Positions 17,097 to 26,022 are shown, counted from the stretch's first letter. The stretch is DNA of 64,000 bases from Pseudorhodoferax sp. Leaf274 (GCF_001422445.1 NZ_LMNA01000030.1:454781-518780); one strand, 5' to 3'. Notes: a model not told the origin generated them from the letters alone. Made by a program: numbers and translations.

Positions 17097-17843
17097 ATGG
17101 ACACCCCCAAGCGCGTACTGATCGTCGAGGACGATGCCCACATCGCCGAGCTGATGCGCATGCACCTGCACGACGAGGGCTACGCCGTGACGCACGCCGC
17201 CGACGGCCACGCCGGCATGCAGGCGCTGGCGCGCGGCCCCTGGGACGCGCTGGTGCTCGACCTCATGCTGCCCGGCGTGGACGGGCTGGAGATCTGCCGC
17301 GCCGCCCGCGCGGACCACAGGGTGGCGCGCTACACGCCCATCATCATCACCAGCGCCCGCTCCAGCGAGGTGCACCGCATCCTGGGCCTGGAACTGGGCG
17401 CCGACGACTACCTGGCCAAGCCCTTCTCGGTGCTGGAGCTGGTGGCGCGCGTGCGCGCGCTGCTGCGGCGCAGCGAGGCCATGGCGCGCAACGCGCGCGT
17501 GGAGGCCGGCCGGCTGGAGGTCGGCAAGCTGGGCCTGGACCCGGTCACGCGCGAGGTGCAGGTGGACGGCAAGCCCATCGAGCTGACGCCGCGCGAGTTC
17601 GACCTGCTGCACTTCTTCGCGCGGCATCCGGGCCGCGTGTTCTCGCGGCTGGAGTTGCTCAACAGGGTCTGGGGCTACCAGCACGACGGCTACGAGCACA
17701 CCGTCAACACGCACATCAACCGGCTGCGCACCAAGGTCGAGGCCGACCCGGCGCAGCCGCGCCGCATCCTCACCGTGTGGGGCCGGGGCTACCGGCTGGT
17801 GGCGGGCGAGCCCGGCGAGCACGACGGCGGGGACGCGGCATGA
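17097..17843 (+). CDS. OmpR/PhoB-family response regulator
   Basis: A 248-residue regulator. The receiver has D12/D13, phosphoacceptor D55 (ALVLDLMLPGVDG), the conserved Ser/Thr in IIITSAR and Lys in LAKPFS. The winged-helix C-terminus reads IELTPREFDLLHFFARHPGRVFSRLELLNRVWGY, then HTVNTHINRLRTKVE and TVWGRGYRL. MDTPKR at 17097 is the preferred start because the receiver begins at once; an in-frame ATG at 17049 would add 16 residues. The gene overlaps the kinase gene (ATGA) and is divergent from the methionine-repair operon, which is its most likely target. Known YedY1/MrpX systems use a SigF/NrsF pair instead. Confidence 0.93.
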   Translation: MDTPKRVLIVEDDAHIAELMRMHLHDEGYAVTHAADGHAGMQALARGPWDALVLDLMLPGVDGLEICRAARADHRVARYTPIIITSARSSEVHRILGLELGADDYLAKPFSVLELVARVRALLRRSEAMARNARVEAGRLEVGKLGLDPVTREVQVDGKPIELTPREFDLLHFFARHPGRVFSRLELLNRVWGYQHDGYEHTVNTHINRLRTKVEADPAQPRRILTVWGRGYRLVAGEPGEHDGGDAA

Positions 17844-19324
17844 AGTCCCCCGGTGCCTGGACCCTGTCGCGCCGGCTGTCGCTGGTGTTCGCCGTGCTGC
17901 TGCTGGCCTGCTCGGGCGTGTCGGCCTGGCTGCAGATGGCGTCCAGCGCGCGGCACGAGCGCGAGGTGACGCAGCGCCTGTCGCTGGGCCTGGCCGCGCA
18001 CATCGCGGGCAACGCCGAGCTGATGCAGCGCGGCGGGCTCAACACCGCCGCGGTGCGCGACCTGTTCGACAAGCTCATGGCCGTGAACCCGAGCGTGGAG
18101 GTCTACCTGCTCGACCCGCAGGGCCGCATCGTGGCGCAGGCCGCGCCGCCCGGCCACCTGAAGCTGGAGCGCGTGGACCTGGCGCCCGTGCGCAGCCTGC
18201 TGGCGGGCGCACCGCTGCCGGTGCTGGGCGACGACCCGCGCGGCATGGGCCCCAAGGTGTTCAGTGCGGCGCCGCTGCAGGTCGACGGCCGCGATGCGGG
18301 CTATGTCTACGTGGTGCTGTCGGGCGAGGACCGCGCCGCGATCAGCGCGCGGCTGGCCGCGGGCTCGGCGCTGCGCACCACGCTGTGGTCCATGGCCGTG
18401 GTGGCCTTGCTCGGGCTGGTGGCGGGCCTGGTGGCGTTCCGCTTCATCACGCGGCCGCTGCGCCAGCTGACCGGCGCGGTGCAGGAATTCGAGCGCGACG
18501 GCATCGCCGCGCTGGGCCATGCGCCCGCGCTGGACGCGGTGGCGCGCCGCACCGACGAGATCGGCGTGCTGGGCCAGGCCTTCGTGCAGATGGCGCAGCG
18601 CATCGACGCGCAATGGAAGGCCTTGACGGCGCAGGACCAGCAGCGGCGCGAGCTGTTCGCCAACATCTCGCACGACCTGCGCACGCCGCTGACCTCGCTG
18701 CACGGCTACCTGGAGACGCTGCGCATGAAGGCCGACCTGCTGGACGCCGGCGAACGCGCGCGCTACCTGGACATCGCGCTGGGCCAGAGCCGCAAGGTCG
18801 GCCGGCTGGCGCAGGAGCTGTTCGAACTGGCGCGGCTCGAATACGGCGTGGTGCAGCCCGAGAAGGAACGCTTCGCGCTGGCCGACCTGGTGCAGGACGT
18901 GTTCCAGAAGTTCGAGCTGGCGGCCGAGGCCCGGCGCCAGCGGCTGGTGGCCGACATCGCGCCCGGCCTGCCGGTGGTGCATGCCGACCTCGGCATGATC
19001 GAGCGCGTGCTGACCAACCTGCTGGACAACGCCATCCGCCACACGCCCGAGGGCGGCGAGATCGCGGTGCGGCTGCTGCATGGCGCGGGCGGGGCGCAGG
19101 GGGGCGTGGGCGGCGTGCAGGTGGAAGTGGCCGACACCGGCCCCGGCATCCCGCGCGAGCTGCAGCCGGTGCTCTTCACGCGGCCGGCCTTCGCCGGGAG
19201 CGGCGCGCGCGGCGGCGGCCTGGGGCTCATGATCGTGCGGCGCATCCTGCAGCTGCACGGCAGCGACATCCGGCTGGAGCCGCGCGCCGGGGCGGGGGCG
19301 GTGTTCCGCTTCGGGCTGGAGTAA
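17840..19324 (+). CDS. Membrane sensor histidine kinase
   Basis: A 494-residue kinase. Helices at about 13-31 and 182-201 enclose a 150-residue periplasmic sensor with a PAS/Cache-like look (VEVYLLDPQGRIVAQAAPPG). The HAMP domain starts at FITRPLRQLTGAVQEFE. HisKA has H278 in LFANISHDLRTPLTSLHGYLE; the HATPase N box is LTNLLDNAIRHTPEGG, G1 ADTGPGIP and G2 GGGLGLMIV. The start overlaps the regulator stop by ATGA. An oxidant or envelope-damage signal is plausible from the divergent Msr operon but is not shown by sequence. Confidence 0.93.
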   Translation: MKSPGAWTLSRRLSLVFAVLLLACSGVSAWLQMASSARHEREVTQRLSLGLAAHIAGNAELMQRGGLNTAAVRDLFDKLMAVNPSVEVYLLDPQGRIVAQAAPPGHLKLERVDLAPVRSLLAGAPLPVLGDDPRGMGPKVFSAAPLQVDGRDAGYVYVVLSGEDRAAISARLAAGSALRTTLWSMAVVALLGLVAGLVAFRFITRPLRQLTGAVQEFERDGIAALGHAPALDAVARRTDEIGVLGQAFVQMAQRIDAQWKALTAQDQQRRELFANISHDLRTPLTSLHGYLETLRMKADLLDAGERARYLDIALGQSRKVGRLAQELFELARLEYGVVQPEKERFALADLVQDVFQKFELAAEARRQRLVADIAPGLPVVHADLGMIERVLTNLLDNAIRHTPEGGEIAVRLLHGAGGAQGGVGGVQVEVADTGPGIPRELQPVLFTRPAFAGSGARGGGLGLMIVRRILQLHGSDIRLEPRAGAGAVFRFGLE

Positions 19325-19409
19325 GAGCGGCTGGAGCAGGCGCAGCTGGAGGCGGGGCGCCGCGCCTGTGGCAGTATGCGGCGCGACCCACGCCCCCCGG
19401 AGCCCACCC

Positions 19410-20312
19410 TTGGACCTGCGCGATCTCCAGTACTTTGAAGTCATGGCCGAGCTGGAACACATGGGCCGTGCCGCCGAGCGGCTGCACCGCACCCAGCCGG
19501 CCCTGACCAGCTGCGTGCGCCGGCTCGAGGAGGCCTGCGGTGCCGCGCTGTTCGAGAAGACCGGCCGCGGCATCCGGCTCACCGCGGCCGGCCACGCGCT
19601 GCGGCGCTGGGCCCAGCGCACCCGGCTGGACGTGGAGAGCGCGCGGCGCGAGATCGGCGACATAGGCCGCGGCCTGGTCGGCCACGTCAAGCTGGGCATC
19701 GTGCCGACGGCCGCGCAGTTCCTGCTGCCGCCGGTGGCGCGCGACCTGATCGCCGAAGCCCCCGATGTGACGCTGCGCACCCACGTGGCGCTGGTCGACG
19801 CGCTGACGCCGCTGCTGCGCGCTGGCGACATCGACCTCATGGTGGGCACCGAGGGCGCGCGCGAGCCCGGTTTCACGTCGCAGCTGCTGGCCGAGGACAC
19901 CATCGTCGTGGCGGCCCACGCGGGCCACCCCTTGTTCGACAAGCCCCGCCCGGCGCTCAAGGACCTGGCGCCCTGGCGCTGGGTGCTGCAGACGCCGGGC
20001 GCCCCCACGCGCGACTGGCTGGACCAGACCTTCGACCGCCACAACCTGCCGCGCCCCGTGGTGCAGGTGGAGTCCACCATGCTGCTGATGCTGCCCACGC
20101 TGATCGGCGAGACCGGGCTGCTGAGCTTCATCTCGCGGCTGCACCTGCAGGCCGGCCGCTCGGGCGCCGGGCTGCGCGAGGTGGCGATCCCGGCGGCCAC
20201 CATGCGCCGCCGCCTGGTGGTCACCTGGCGCGACAGCGGCTATGTCTCGCCCGCCGCGCAGCGGCTGATCGCGCTGCTGGCCCGGCATGCCGGGCACGAG
20301 AACCTGGGCTGA
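19410..20312 (+). CDS. LysR-family transcriptional regulator
   Basis: A 300-residue LysR protein. The winged helix-turn-helix occupies residues 1-60 (LRDLQYFEVMAELEHMGRAAERLHRTQPALTSCVRRLEEACGAALFEKTGRGIRLTAAG). The effector-binding domain follows (VKLGIVPTAAQFLLPP, LRAGDIDLMVG). The best start is TTG at 19410, which places DLRDLQYF at the canonical N-terminus; earlier in-frame codons add nonsense residues. It precedes the catabolic cluster of Bug receptors and lactonases in the same direction and probably controls it in response to a pathway intermediate. Confidence 0.92.
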   Translation: MDLRDLQYFEVMAELEHMGRAAERLHRTQPALTSCVRRLEEACGAALFEKTGRGIRLTAAGHALRRWAQRTRLDVESARREIGDIGRGLVGHVKLGIVPTAAQFLLPPVARDLIAEAPDVTLRTHVALVDALTPLLRAGDIDLMVGTEGAREPGFTSQLLAEDTIVVAAHAGHPLFDKPRPALKDLAPWRWVLQTPGAPTRDWLDQTFDRHNLPRPVVQVESTMLLMLPTLIGETGLLSFISRLHLQAGRSGAGLREVAIPAATMRRRLVVTWRDSGYVSPAAQRLIALLARHAGHENLG

Positions 20313-20331
20313 ATACCCCAAGTCCGATCTA

Positions 20332-20355
20332 TCGATTGCAAGAAAGATTCGATTG
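20332..20355 (+). promoter_or_regulatory. Direct repeat TCGATTG x2 upstream of the Bug/lactonase cluster
   Basis: TCGATTG occurs at 20332-20338 and 20349-20355, a 17-bp period, in an AT-richer island of the 136-bp gap after the LysR gene. ATCGAT and ATTCGAT also give a partial dyad. It is a candidate LysR binding site; AGGGATCG and GGAGACAAG follow before the ATG at 20449. Weak evidence. Confidence 0.3.
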
Positions 20356-20448
20356 GACCGTTAGGGATCGCGCACCAATACTTGCCGCCATCGAACGCCT
20401 GCCGCGCAGTGGTTGCGCCAAGGCAGTTCGGCCATCGGAGACAAGTCC

Positions 20449-21456
20449 ATGCACGCCATCCACCGGCCCGGCGCCACGCGCCGCCTCGTCCTCGTCGCCT
20501 CGGCGATCGCCACCATCGCCACCGGCCTCGCCGGCACCGCCGCACTGGCGCAGCCGGCGTACCCGTCGCGGCCCATCCGCCTGGTCGTGCCGTTCCCGGC
20601 CGGCGGCGGCACCGACCTGATCGCCCGCGAAGTGGCCAACAAGGTGGCCACCAGCAACAACTGGTCCATCATCATCGACAACAAGCCGGGCTCCGGTGGC
20701 AACCTGGGCGTGGACGCCGCCGCCAAGGCTCCGGCCGACGGCTACACGCTGGTGCTGGGCCAGACCAGCAACCTGGCGATCAACCCCACGCTGTACCCCA
20801 AGCTGCCCTACAAGCCCGAGAAGGACCTGGACGCCGTCGGCCTGGTCGCCCAGGCCCCGCTGGTCGTCGTGGTGGCGGCCGATTCGCCCTACAAGACGCT
20901 GGCCGACGTGGTCGCCGCGGCCAAGGCCAAACCTGAATCGCTGAACTACGCCAGCTCGGGCAACGGCACGGTGGCCCACCTGGCGGCCGAGCTGCTGCAG
21001 AAGGCCGCCGGCGTGAAGTTCACGCACGTGCCCTACAAGGGCGCGGCCCAGGGCTCGACCGACCTGATCGGCGGCCAGATCCAGATGTATGTCTCGTCCG
21101 TGCCCACGCTGATCGGCTACATCAAGAACGGCAAGATGCGCGCGCTGGCCGTGACCTCGCAGCAGCGCACGGCCGACCTGCCGGGCGTGCCCACGGTGGC
21201 CGAGTCGGGCTACAAGGGCTTCGAAGCCGTCACCTGGTTCGGCGTGGCCGGCCCCGACGGCCTGCCCAAGGACGTGATCGCCAAGCTGAACACCGCCTTC
21301 AACAAGGCGCTGCAGGACCCCGAGGTCAAGTCCAAGCTGGCCGCCCAGGGCGCCGATGTGCGCTCCAGCACGCCGGAGCAGTTCGCCGCGCTGGTGCGCA
21401 GCGAGATCGTGCGCTGGGGCAAGGTCGTGCAGGAATCCGGCGCCAAGGTCGACTGA
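20449..21456 (+). CDS. Bug-family substrate-binding protein (cluster receptor 1)
   Basis: A 335-residue receptor. A long signal (RRLVLVASAIATIATGLAGTAALAQ) precedes AYPSRPIRLVVPFPAGGGTDLIARE, IDNKPGSGGNLG, APADGYTLVLGQTSN, YASSGNGTVAHLA and HVPYKGAAQGSTDLIGGQI, all Bug hallmarks. GGAGACAAGTCC precedes the chosen ATG; an in-frame codon at 20413 is less likely. It is the first structural gene after LysR. The clustering with LigI-like lactonases suggests a di- or tricarboxylate ligand. No TctAB genes are present. Confidence 0.92.
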   Translation: MHAIHRPGATRRLVLVASAIATIATGLAGTAALAQPAYPSRPIRLVVPFPAGGGTDLIAREVANKVATSNNWSIIIDNKPGSGGNLGVDAAAKAPADGYTLVLGQTSNLAINPTLYPKLPYKPEKDLDAVGLVAQAPLVVVVAADSPYKTLADVVAAAKAKPESLNYASSGNGTVAHLAAELLQKAAGVKFTHVPYKGAAQGSTDLIGGQIQMYVSSVPTLIGYIKNGKMRALAVTSQQRTADLPGVPTVAESGYKGFEAVTWFGVAGPDGLPKDVIAKLNTAFNKALQDPEVKSKLAAQGADVRSSTPEQFAALVRSEIVRWGKVVQESGAKVD

Positions 21457-21484
21457 GCACAGCCCCCATCCGCCAGAGCGCGAG

Positions 21485-22390
21485 ATGCCAACCCAACACG
21501 AAGAGACGGTGTCCGCACCGTTCTCGGCGGGGCAGGGCCGTGCCCGCGTGCCGGTGCCGCCGCTGGCCTGCGACTGCCATGTGCACGTCTACGACAGCCG
21601 TTTCGCGGCCGTCCCCGGCGCGCGGCTGACCCCGCCCGACGCCAGCGTGGCCGACTACCGCGCGCTGCAGCGGCGGACCGGCACGCAGCGCGTGGTGTTC
21701 GTCACTCCCTCGACCTACGGCACCGACAACCGGCCATTGCTGCAGGCGCTGGACGCATTCGGCGCGCTGGCCCGCGGCGTAGCGGTCATCGATGCGCAGA
21801 CCGACGAGGCTGCGCTGCAGGCCCTGCATGCGGCCGGCGTGCGCGGTGCGCGGCTGAACCTGTCGCTGGGCGTCACGCACGACGCCGCGCAACTCGAGGC
21901 GCTGGCCGCGCGCATCGCGCCGCTGGGCTGGCACCTGCAGCTGCTGGCGCCGCCCGACCTGCTGGCAGCACTGGGCGAACGCCTGATGCGCCTGCCCGTG
22001 CCGCTGGTGCTGGACCACTTCGGCCGCATCGCCCCGGCGCTGGCCGGCCGGCACCCCGCGCATGCGCTGGTGCTGCGCCTGCTGGCGCAGGGCCGCACCT
22101 GGCTCAAGCTGTCCGGCGGCTACATCGTGAGCCCCTCGGGCCGGGTGGACGACTCTGGCGTGGCGGCGCTGGCGCGCGGCTACCTGCGCGCCGCGCCCGA
22201 ACGCATGGTCTGGGGCAGCGACTGGCCCCACGCCTCGGCCTCGGCCGGCCACCAGCCCATGCCCGACGACGCGCAGCAGATGGCGCTGCTCGCGCAATGG
22301 ACCGACGGCCCCGCGCTGCTGCAGCGCGTGCTGGTCGACAACCCCGCCGAGCTCTACGGCTTCGGCACCTCTGCACAAGGAACCCCATGA
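21485..22390 (+). CDS. Amidohydrolase of the 2-pyrone-4,6-dicarboxylate lactonase (LigI)-like family, copy 1
   Basis: A 301-residue TIM-barrel amidohydrolase. HVH in LACDCHVHVYDSRF after strand 1, His in VPLVLDHFGRI and Asp in MVWGSDWPH are the active-site residues of the LigI group (COG3618-type), which opens lactone rings without a recruited metal or with one. VVFVTPSTYGTDNRPLLQAL and LKLSGGYI are family segments. It overlaps the next Bug gene by ATGA. A close paralogue lies at 27030-27914 in the same cluster. Likely reaction: hydrolysis of a pyrone or lactone dicarboxylate; the exact substrate is unproven. Confidence 0.85.
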   Translation: MPTQHEETVSAPFSAGQGRARVPVPPLACDCHVHVYDSRFAAVPGARLTPPDASVADYRALQRRTGTQRVVFVTPSTYGTDNRPLLQALDAFGALARGVAVIDAQTDEAALQALHAAGVRGARLNLSLGVTHDAAQLEALAARIAPLGWHLQLLAPPDLLAALGERLMRLPVPLVLDHFGRIAPALAGRHPAHALVLRLLAQGRTWLKLSGGYIVSPSGRVDDSGVAALARGYLRAAPERMVWGSDWPHASASAGHQPMPDDAQQMALLAQWTDGPALLQRVLVDNPAELYGFGTSAQGTP

Positions 22391-23385
22391 ACGAGACACC
22401 CCGCACCCTGGGCCGCCGCAGCCTGCTCGGCGCACTCGCCACGCCGCTGCTGGCCGCCGCCTGGCCGGCCCTGGCCCAGGGCCACTGGCCGGCCGGCAAG
22501 ACGATCACCTGGGTCGTGCCCTATCCGGCGGGCGGCAGCACCGACATCCTGGGCCGCGCCATCGCCGTGCGGCTCGGGCCGGCGCTGGGCGCCACGGTCA
22601 TCGTGGACAACAAGGCCGGCGCCACCGGCACCATCGGCTCGGCCTTCGTGGCGCGCGCCCCGGCCGACGGCTTCACGCTGCTGGGCACTTCGATCGGCCC
22701 GCAGGCCATCGTGCCGCACCTGATGCCGCGCATGCCCTACGACGCCGTGACCGCCTTCGCGCCCGTGACCCTGGTCGGCACCATTCCCCATCTGCTCGTG
22801 ACCGCGGCCAGCCGGCCCTGGAACAGCGTGGCCGAGCTGCTGGCGCAGGCCAAGGCCAAGCCCGGCCAGCTGTCCTTCGCCTCGGGCGGCAACGGCACCA
22901 TCCTGCAGATGCAGGGCGAGCTGCTGCGCCTGCAGGCCGGCGTGCAGATGACGCATGTGCCCTACAAGGGCGACACGCCGGCCGTGCAGGACGTGCTGGC
23001 CGGCCATGCCGACTGCATGTTCGCGCCGGTCGCGGCCGCCTTGCCGCATGTGCAGGGCGGCAAGCTCAAGGCGCTGGCCGTCACCTCTGCGGTGCGGCAG
23101 AAAGCCCTGCCGGATGTGCCCACCATGGGCCAGGCCGGCTTCAAGGACTTCGTCGTCGAGCAATGGCAGGCGGTCTACGCGCCAGCCGGCACGCCGGCCG
23201 CCGTGGTGCAGCGCCTGCACGGCGAGATCGTGCGCATCCTGAAGGATCCCGAAGTCCTGGCCATGGCCGACAAGCTCGGCGTGACCCTGGTCGGCAGCAC
23301 GCCGCAGCAGCTGGCCGACACGCAGAAAGCCGACCTCGCCACCTGGGGCAAGGTCATCCAGCAGGCCGGCATCAAGGCCGACTGA
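22387..23385 (+). CDS. Bug-family substrate-binding protein (cluster receptor 2)
   Basis: A 332-residue receptor with a twin-arginine-like signal (LGRRSLLGALATPLLAAAWPALAQ), then ITWVVPYPAGGSTDILGRA, VDNKAGATGTIG, APADGFTLLGTS, FASGGNGTILQM and HVPYKGDTPAVQDVLAGHAD. In the last motif an Ala-Gly-His-Ala-Asp replaces the usual Gly-Gly-Gln, the only notable divergence. The start overlaps the lactonase stop (ATGA), so the two are translated together. It differs enough from the other cluster receptors to suggest a distinct ligand. Confidence 0.92.
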   Translation: MNETPRTLGRRSLLGALATPLLAAAWPALAQGHWPAGKTITWVVPYPAGGSTDILGRAIAVRLGPALGATVIVDNKAGATGTIGSAFVARAPADGFTLLGTSIGPQAIVPHLMPRMPYDAVTAFAPVTLVGTIPHLLVTAASRPWNSVAELLAQAKAKPGQLSFASGGNGTILQMQGELLRLQAGVQMTHVPYKGDTPAVQDVLAGHADCMFAPVAAALPHVQGGKLKALAVTSAVRQKALPDVPTMGQAGFKDFVVEQWQAVYAPAGTPAAVVQRLHGEIVRILKDPEVLAMADKLGVTLVGSTPQQLADTQKADLATWGKVIQQAGIKAD

Positions 23386-23423
23386 GCCCCGCATCCCTCC
23401 ATCCACCCGACCGAAAGACCACC

Positions 23424-24107
23424 ATGTCCCTGCCCGACATCATCCGCAGCTTCGACCGCGTTCCCGCCGACCTCGTGCGCGAGGCCGCCCAGTACCAGCC
23501 CGCCATCTTTGCCGACGTGGCCGGCCGCCGCGGCGCGCTGCATGGCCGCATCCGCCCGCTGCACCCGCGCATGAAGCTGGCCGGCACGGCCCTGACCGTG
23601 GAAGTGCGCCCTGGCGACAACCTCATGATCCACGCCGCCATCGCGCTGGCGCAGCCGGGCGACGTGCTGGTCGTCGACGGCAAGGGCGACCAGACCTCGG
23701 CGCTCATGGGCACCATCATGATGAACGCCTGCCGCAAGCTGGGCATCGCCGGCGTGGTGCTGGACGGCGCCGCGCGCGACAGCCTGGAGATCGACGAAAT
23801 GGACTACCCCGTCTTCAGCGTCGGCACCAACCCGAACGGCCCGACCAAGAACGTGGGCGGGCGCATCGGTCACCCGGTGTCGGTCGGCGGCGTCACCGTC
23901 TACCCCGGCGACTTCGTGATCGGCGATGCCGACGGCGTGGTCGTGGTCGAGCGCGAGAAGCTGGCCGGCCTGCTGCCGCTGGCGGCCAAGAAGGTCAAGG
24001 ACGAGGCCGCGCGCATCGCGGCGATCCAGGGCGGCGACACCGCCGCCAAATGGCTGACGGCCGCGCTGCGCACGGCCGGCGTGCTGAAGGAAGGGGAGAC
24101 GCTGTGA
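23424..24107 (+). CDS. RraA-family protein, 4-carboxy-4-hydroxy-2-oxoadipate aldolase-like
   Basis: A 227-residue RraA/CHA-aldolase-fold protein. MKLAGTALTVEVRPGDNLMIHAAI and QPGDVLVVDGKGDQTSALMGTIM form the active-site loop with G-D; GVVLDGAARDSLEI supplies the R-D pair that binds substrate and divalent metal in HMG/CHA aldolases, and YPGDFVIGDADGVVVV ends the fold. CHA aldolase cleaves 4-carboxy-4-hydroxy-2-oxoadipate to pyruvate and oxaloacetate downstream of the LigI lactonase, so its presence beside two LigI-like genes supports a PDC-type or related pathway. The regulator-of-RNase function of E. coli RraA is less likely here. Its stop overlaps the next start (GTGA). Confidence 0.85.
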   Translation: MSLPDIIRSFDRVPADLVREAAQYQPAIFADVAGRRGALHGRIRPLHPRMKLAGTALTVEVRPGDNLMIHAAIALAQPGDVLVVDGKGDQTSALMGTIMMNACRKLGIAGVVLDGAARDSLEIDEMDYPVFSVGTNPNGPTKNVGGRIGHPVSVGGVTVYPGDFVIGDADGVVVVEREKLAGLLPLAAKKVKDEAARIAAIQGGDTAAKWLTAALRTAGVLKEGETL

Positions 24108-25033
24108 GCACCGCGATCGTCGTGACGGGCGCCGACCTGGCGCCGCAGGCCCTGGCGCTGCTGGCCGGCCATGAAGTCGTCTATGCCGGCAAGACGCCGA
24201 CCGAAGAAGACCTGGTCGCGCTGTGCCGTGCCCACGATCCCGTGGCCATCATCGTGCGCTACGGCAAGGTCGGCGCGGCCGTCATGGACGCGGCGCCCTC
24301 GCTGAAGGTCATCTCCAAGCACGGCAGCGGCACCGACACCATCGACAAGGTGGCGGCGAAGGCGCGCGGCATCGAGGTGGTGGCCGCTGCGGGGGCCAAC
24401 GCGGCGGCCGTCGCCGAGCAGGCGCTGGCCTTGCTGCTGGCCTGTGCCAAGTCCGTCGTGGCGCTCGACGCCCGCATGCACGCCGGCCATTGGGATAAAG
24501 CTGTTCACAAGAGCCTGGAGCTCGGCGGCCGCACGGTCGGCCTGGTGGGCCTGGGCGCCATCGGCCTGCGTTTCGCGCGCATGGCCGACGCGCTGGGCAT
24601 GCGCGTCATCGGCTTCGATCCATTCGCCAGAAACCTGCCGGACCACGTGCAGAGCGTGGACCTGGCGACGCTGTGGCGCGAGTCCGATGCGGTCTCGCTG
24701 CACTGCCCGCTGACGGAAGAGAACCGCGGCCTGCTCAACGCCGACACGCTGGCCCAATGCAAGCGCGGCGTGATCCTCGTCAACACCGCGCGCGGTGGCC
24801 TCGTCGACGAAGCCGCGCTGCTGGCCGCCGTCCGTTCGGGCCAGGTGGCCAGCGCGGGACTGGACAGCTTCGCCGTCGAGCCCATGGTCGCCGGCCACCC
24901 GTTCCAGGGCGAGAAGAACATCGTGCTGAGCCCGCACATCGGCGGCGTGACCAGCGACGCCTACGTCAACATGGGCGTGGCGGCCGCGCAGAACATCCTG
25001 GCCGTGCTGGCGCAGCAGCGGGTGGCCGCATGA
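24104..25033 (+). CDS. D-isomer-specific 2-hydroxyacid dehydrogenase (NAD-dependent)
   Basis: A 309-residue enzyme. The nucleotide-binding motif is VGLVGLGAIGLRFARMADALGM followed by acidic D in IGFDPF, which favours NAD. The catalytic Arg (VNTARGGLVDE), Glu-equivalent (LDSFAVEP) and His (LSPHIGG) are all present, with HGSGTDTIDK in the substrate domain. It interconverts a 2-oxoacid and its D-2-hydroxyacid. The GTG start overlaps the aldolase stop by GTGA, and the stop overlaps the next Bug start by ATGA. It may reduce or oxidise an oxaloacetate- or pyruvate-like product of the pathway. Confidence 0.92.
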   Translation: MSTAIVVTGADLAPQALALLAGHEVVYAGKTPTEEDLVALCRAHDPVAIIVRYGKVGAAVMDAAPSLKVISKHGSGTDTIDKVAAKARGIEVVAAAGANAAAVAEQALALLLACAKSVVALDARMHAGHWDKAVHKSLELGGRTVGLVGLGAIGLRFARMADALGMRVIGFDPFARNLPDHVQSVDLATLWRESDAVSLHCPLTEENRGLLNADTLAQCKRGVILVNTARGGLVDEAALLAAVRSGQVASAGLDSFAVEPMVAGHPFQGEKNIVLSPHIGGVTSDAYVNMGVAAAQNILAVLAQQRVAA

Positions 25034-26022
25034 GGCCGCCCGTCCGCAGCCTCGCGCGCTGGGGCGCAGGCGCCTGCCTGCTGGCCGGCGCGGCGGCGGC
25101 GTCGGCCCAGTCCGCACCCGCGGCCTGGCCCGCCAAGCCCGTGCGCATCGTGGTGGGCTTTTCCGCCGGCGGCCCCACCGACGTGGTCGCGCGCGCCTTC
25201 GCCGACCATGCGGCGCGCCAGCTCGGCCAGCCCGTCATCGTGGACAACAAGCCCGGTGCCAACACCATCCTGGCGGCCGAGGCCGTGGCCAGCGCCCCGG
25301 CCGACGGCTACACGCTGCTGCTGGGCGCGACCAACCACACCATGATCCCGGCGCTCTACAGCAGCCGCGTGAAGTTCGATGCCGTCAAGTCGTTCGCGCC
25401 GGTCTGCACGCTCGCCGTCAGCCCCACGGTGCTGGCGGTCGGCCCGGCGATGCCGGTCAAGACGCTGGCGGCCTTCCTGCAGCAGGTCAAGGCCGAGCCG
25501 GGCAAGCGCACCTATGCCACGCCGGGCAGCGGCAGCTCGGGCCATTTCGCCAGCGCGCAGTTCACGCGGCTGACGGGCACGGCGATGAACCACATCCCCT
25601 ACAAGGGCGCGGCCCAGGCCGTGACCGATCTCATCGGCGGGCAGGTGGACAGCTCGTTCGCCACGCTGGGCTCGGTGCTGCCGCAGGTGCAGTCGGGCAA
25701 GCTCACGGCGCTGGCCGTGGCCGCGCCCCAGCGCTCGCCGCTGCTGCCGGGCGTGCCGACCTTCGAGGAGGCCGGCGTGAAGGGCTACAGCGCCGACGCC
25801 TGGTACGGCCTGCTGGCCCCGGCCGGCACGCCGGCCGCGGTGCTGGCCCGGCTCGAACGCGCGGCGCAGGACTTCGTGCAGGCGCCGGCCACCGTGGACA
25901 AGCTGCGCGGCATGGGCATGCAGGCGCAAGGCACCTGCGGCGCGCCGTTCGCCGAGCAACTGCAGCGCGAGGTGCGCGATTACAGCCAACTGGCGCGCGA
26001 ACTCGACCTCAAGGCCGAGTGA
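25030..26022 (+). CDS. Bug-family substrate-binding protein (cluster receptor 3)
   Basis: A 330-residue receptor. The signal (WGAGACLLAGAAAASAQS) is followed by WPAKPVRIVVGFSAGGPTDVVARAF, VDNKPGANTILA, APADGYTLLLGATNHT, YATPGSGSSGHFA and HIPYKGAAQAVTDLIGGQVD. VVGFSAGG (rather than VVPFPAGG) marks a different subgroup. It is coupled by ATGA to the dehydrogenase gene and lies 43 bases ahead of a fourth Bug gene, giving two receptors back to back. Confidence 0.92.
   Translation: MRPPVRSLARWGAGACLLAGAAAASAQSAPAAWPAKPVRIVVGFSAGGPTDVVARAFADHAARQLGQPVIVDNKPGANTILAAEAVASAPADGYTLLLGATNHTMIPALYSSRVKFDAVKSFAPVCTLAVSPTVLAVGPAMPVKTLAAFLQQVKAEPGKRTYATPGSGSSGHFASAQFTRLTGTAMNHIPYKGAAQAVTDLIGGQVDSSFATLGSVLPQVQSGKLTALAVAAPQRSPLLPGVPTFEEAGVKGYSADAWYGLLAPAGTPAAVLARLERAAQDFVQAPATVDKLRGMGMQAQGTCGAPFAEQLQREVRDYSQLARELDLKAE

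Noticed and set aside
23424-24107. RraA as a regulator of RNase E
   Set aside because: The cluster context (lactonases, hydroxyacid dehydrogenase, carboxylate receptors) and the retained R-D metal site favour an aldolase.
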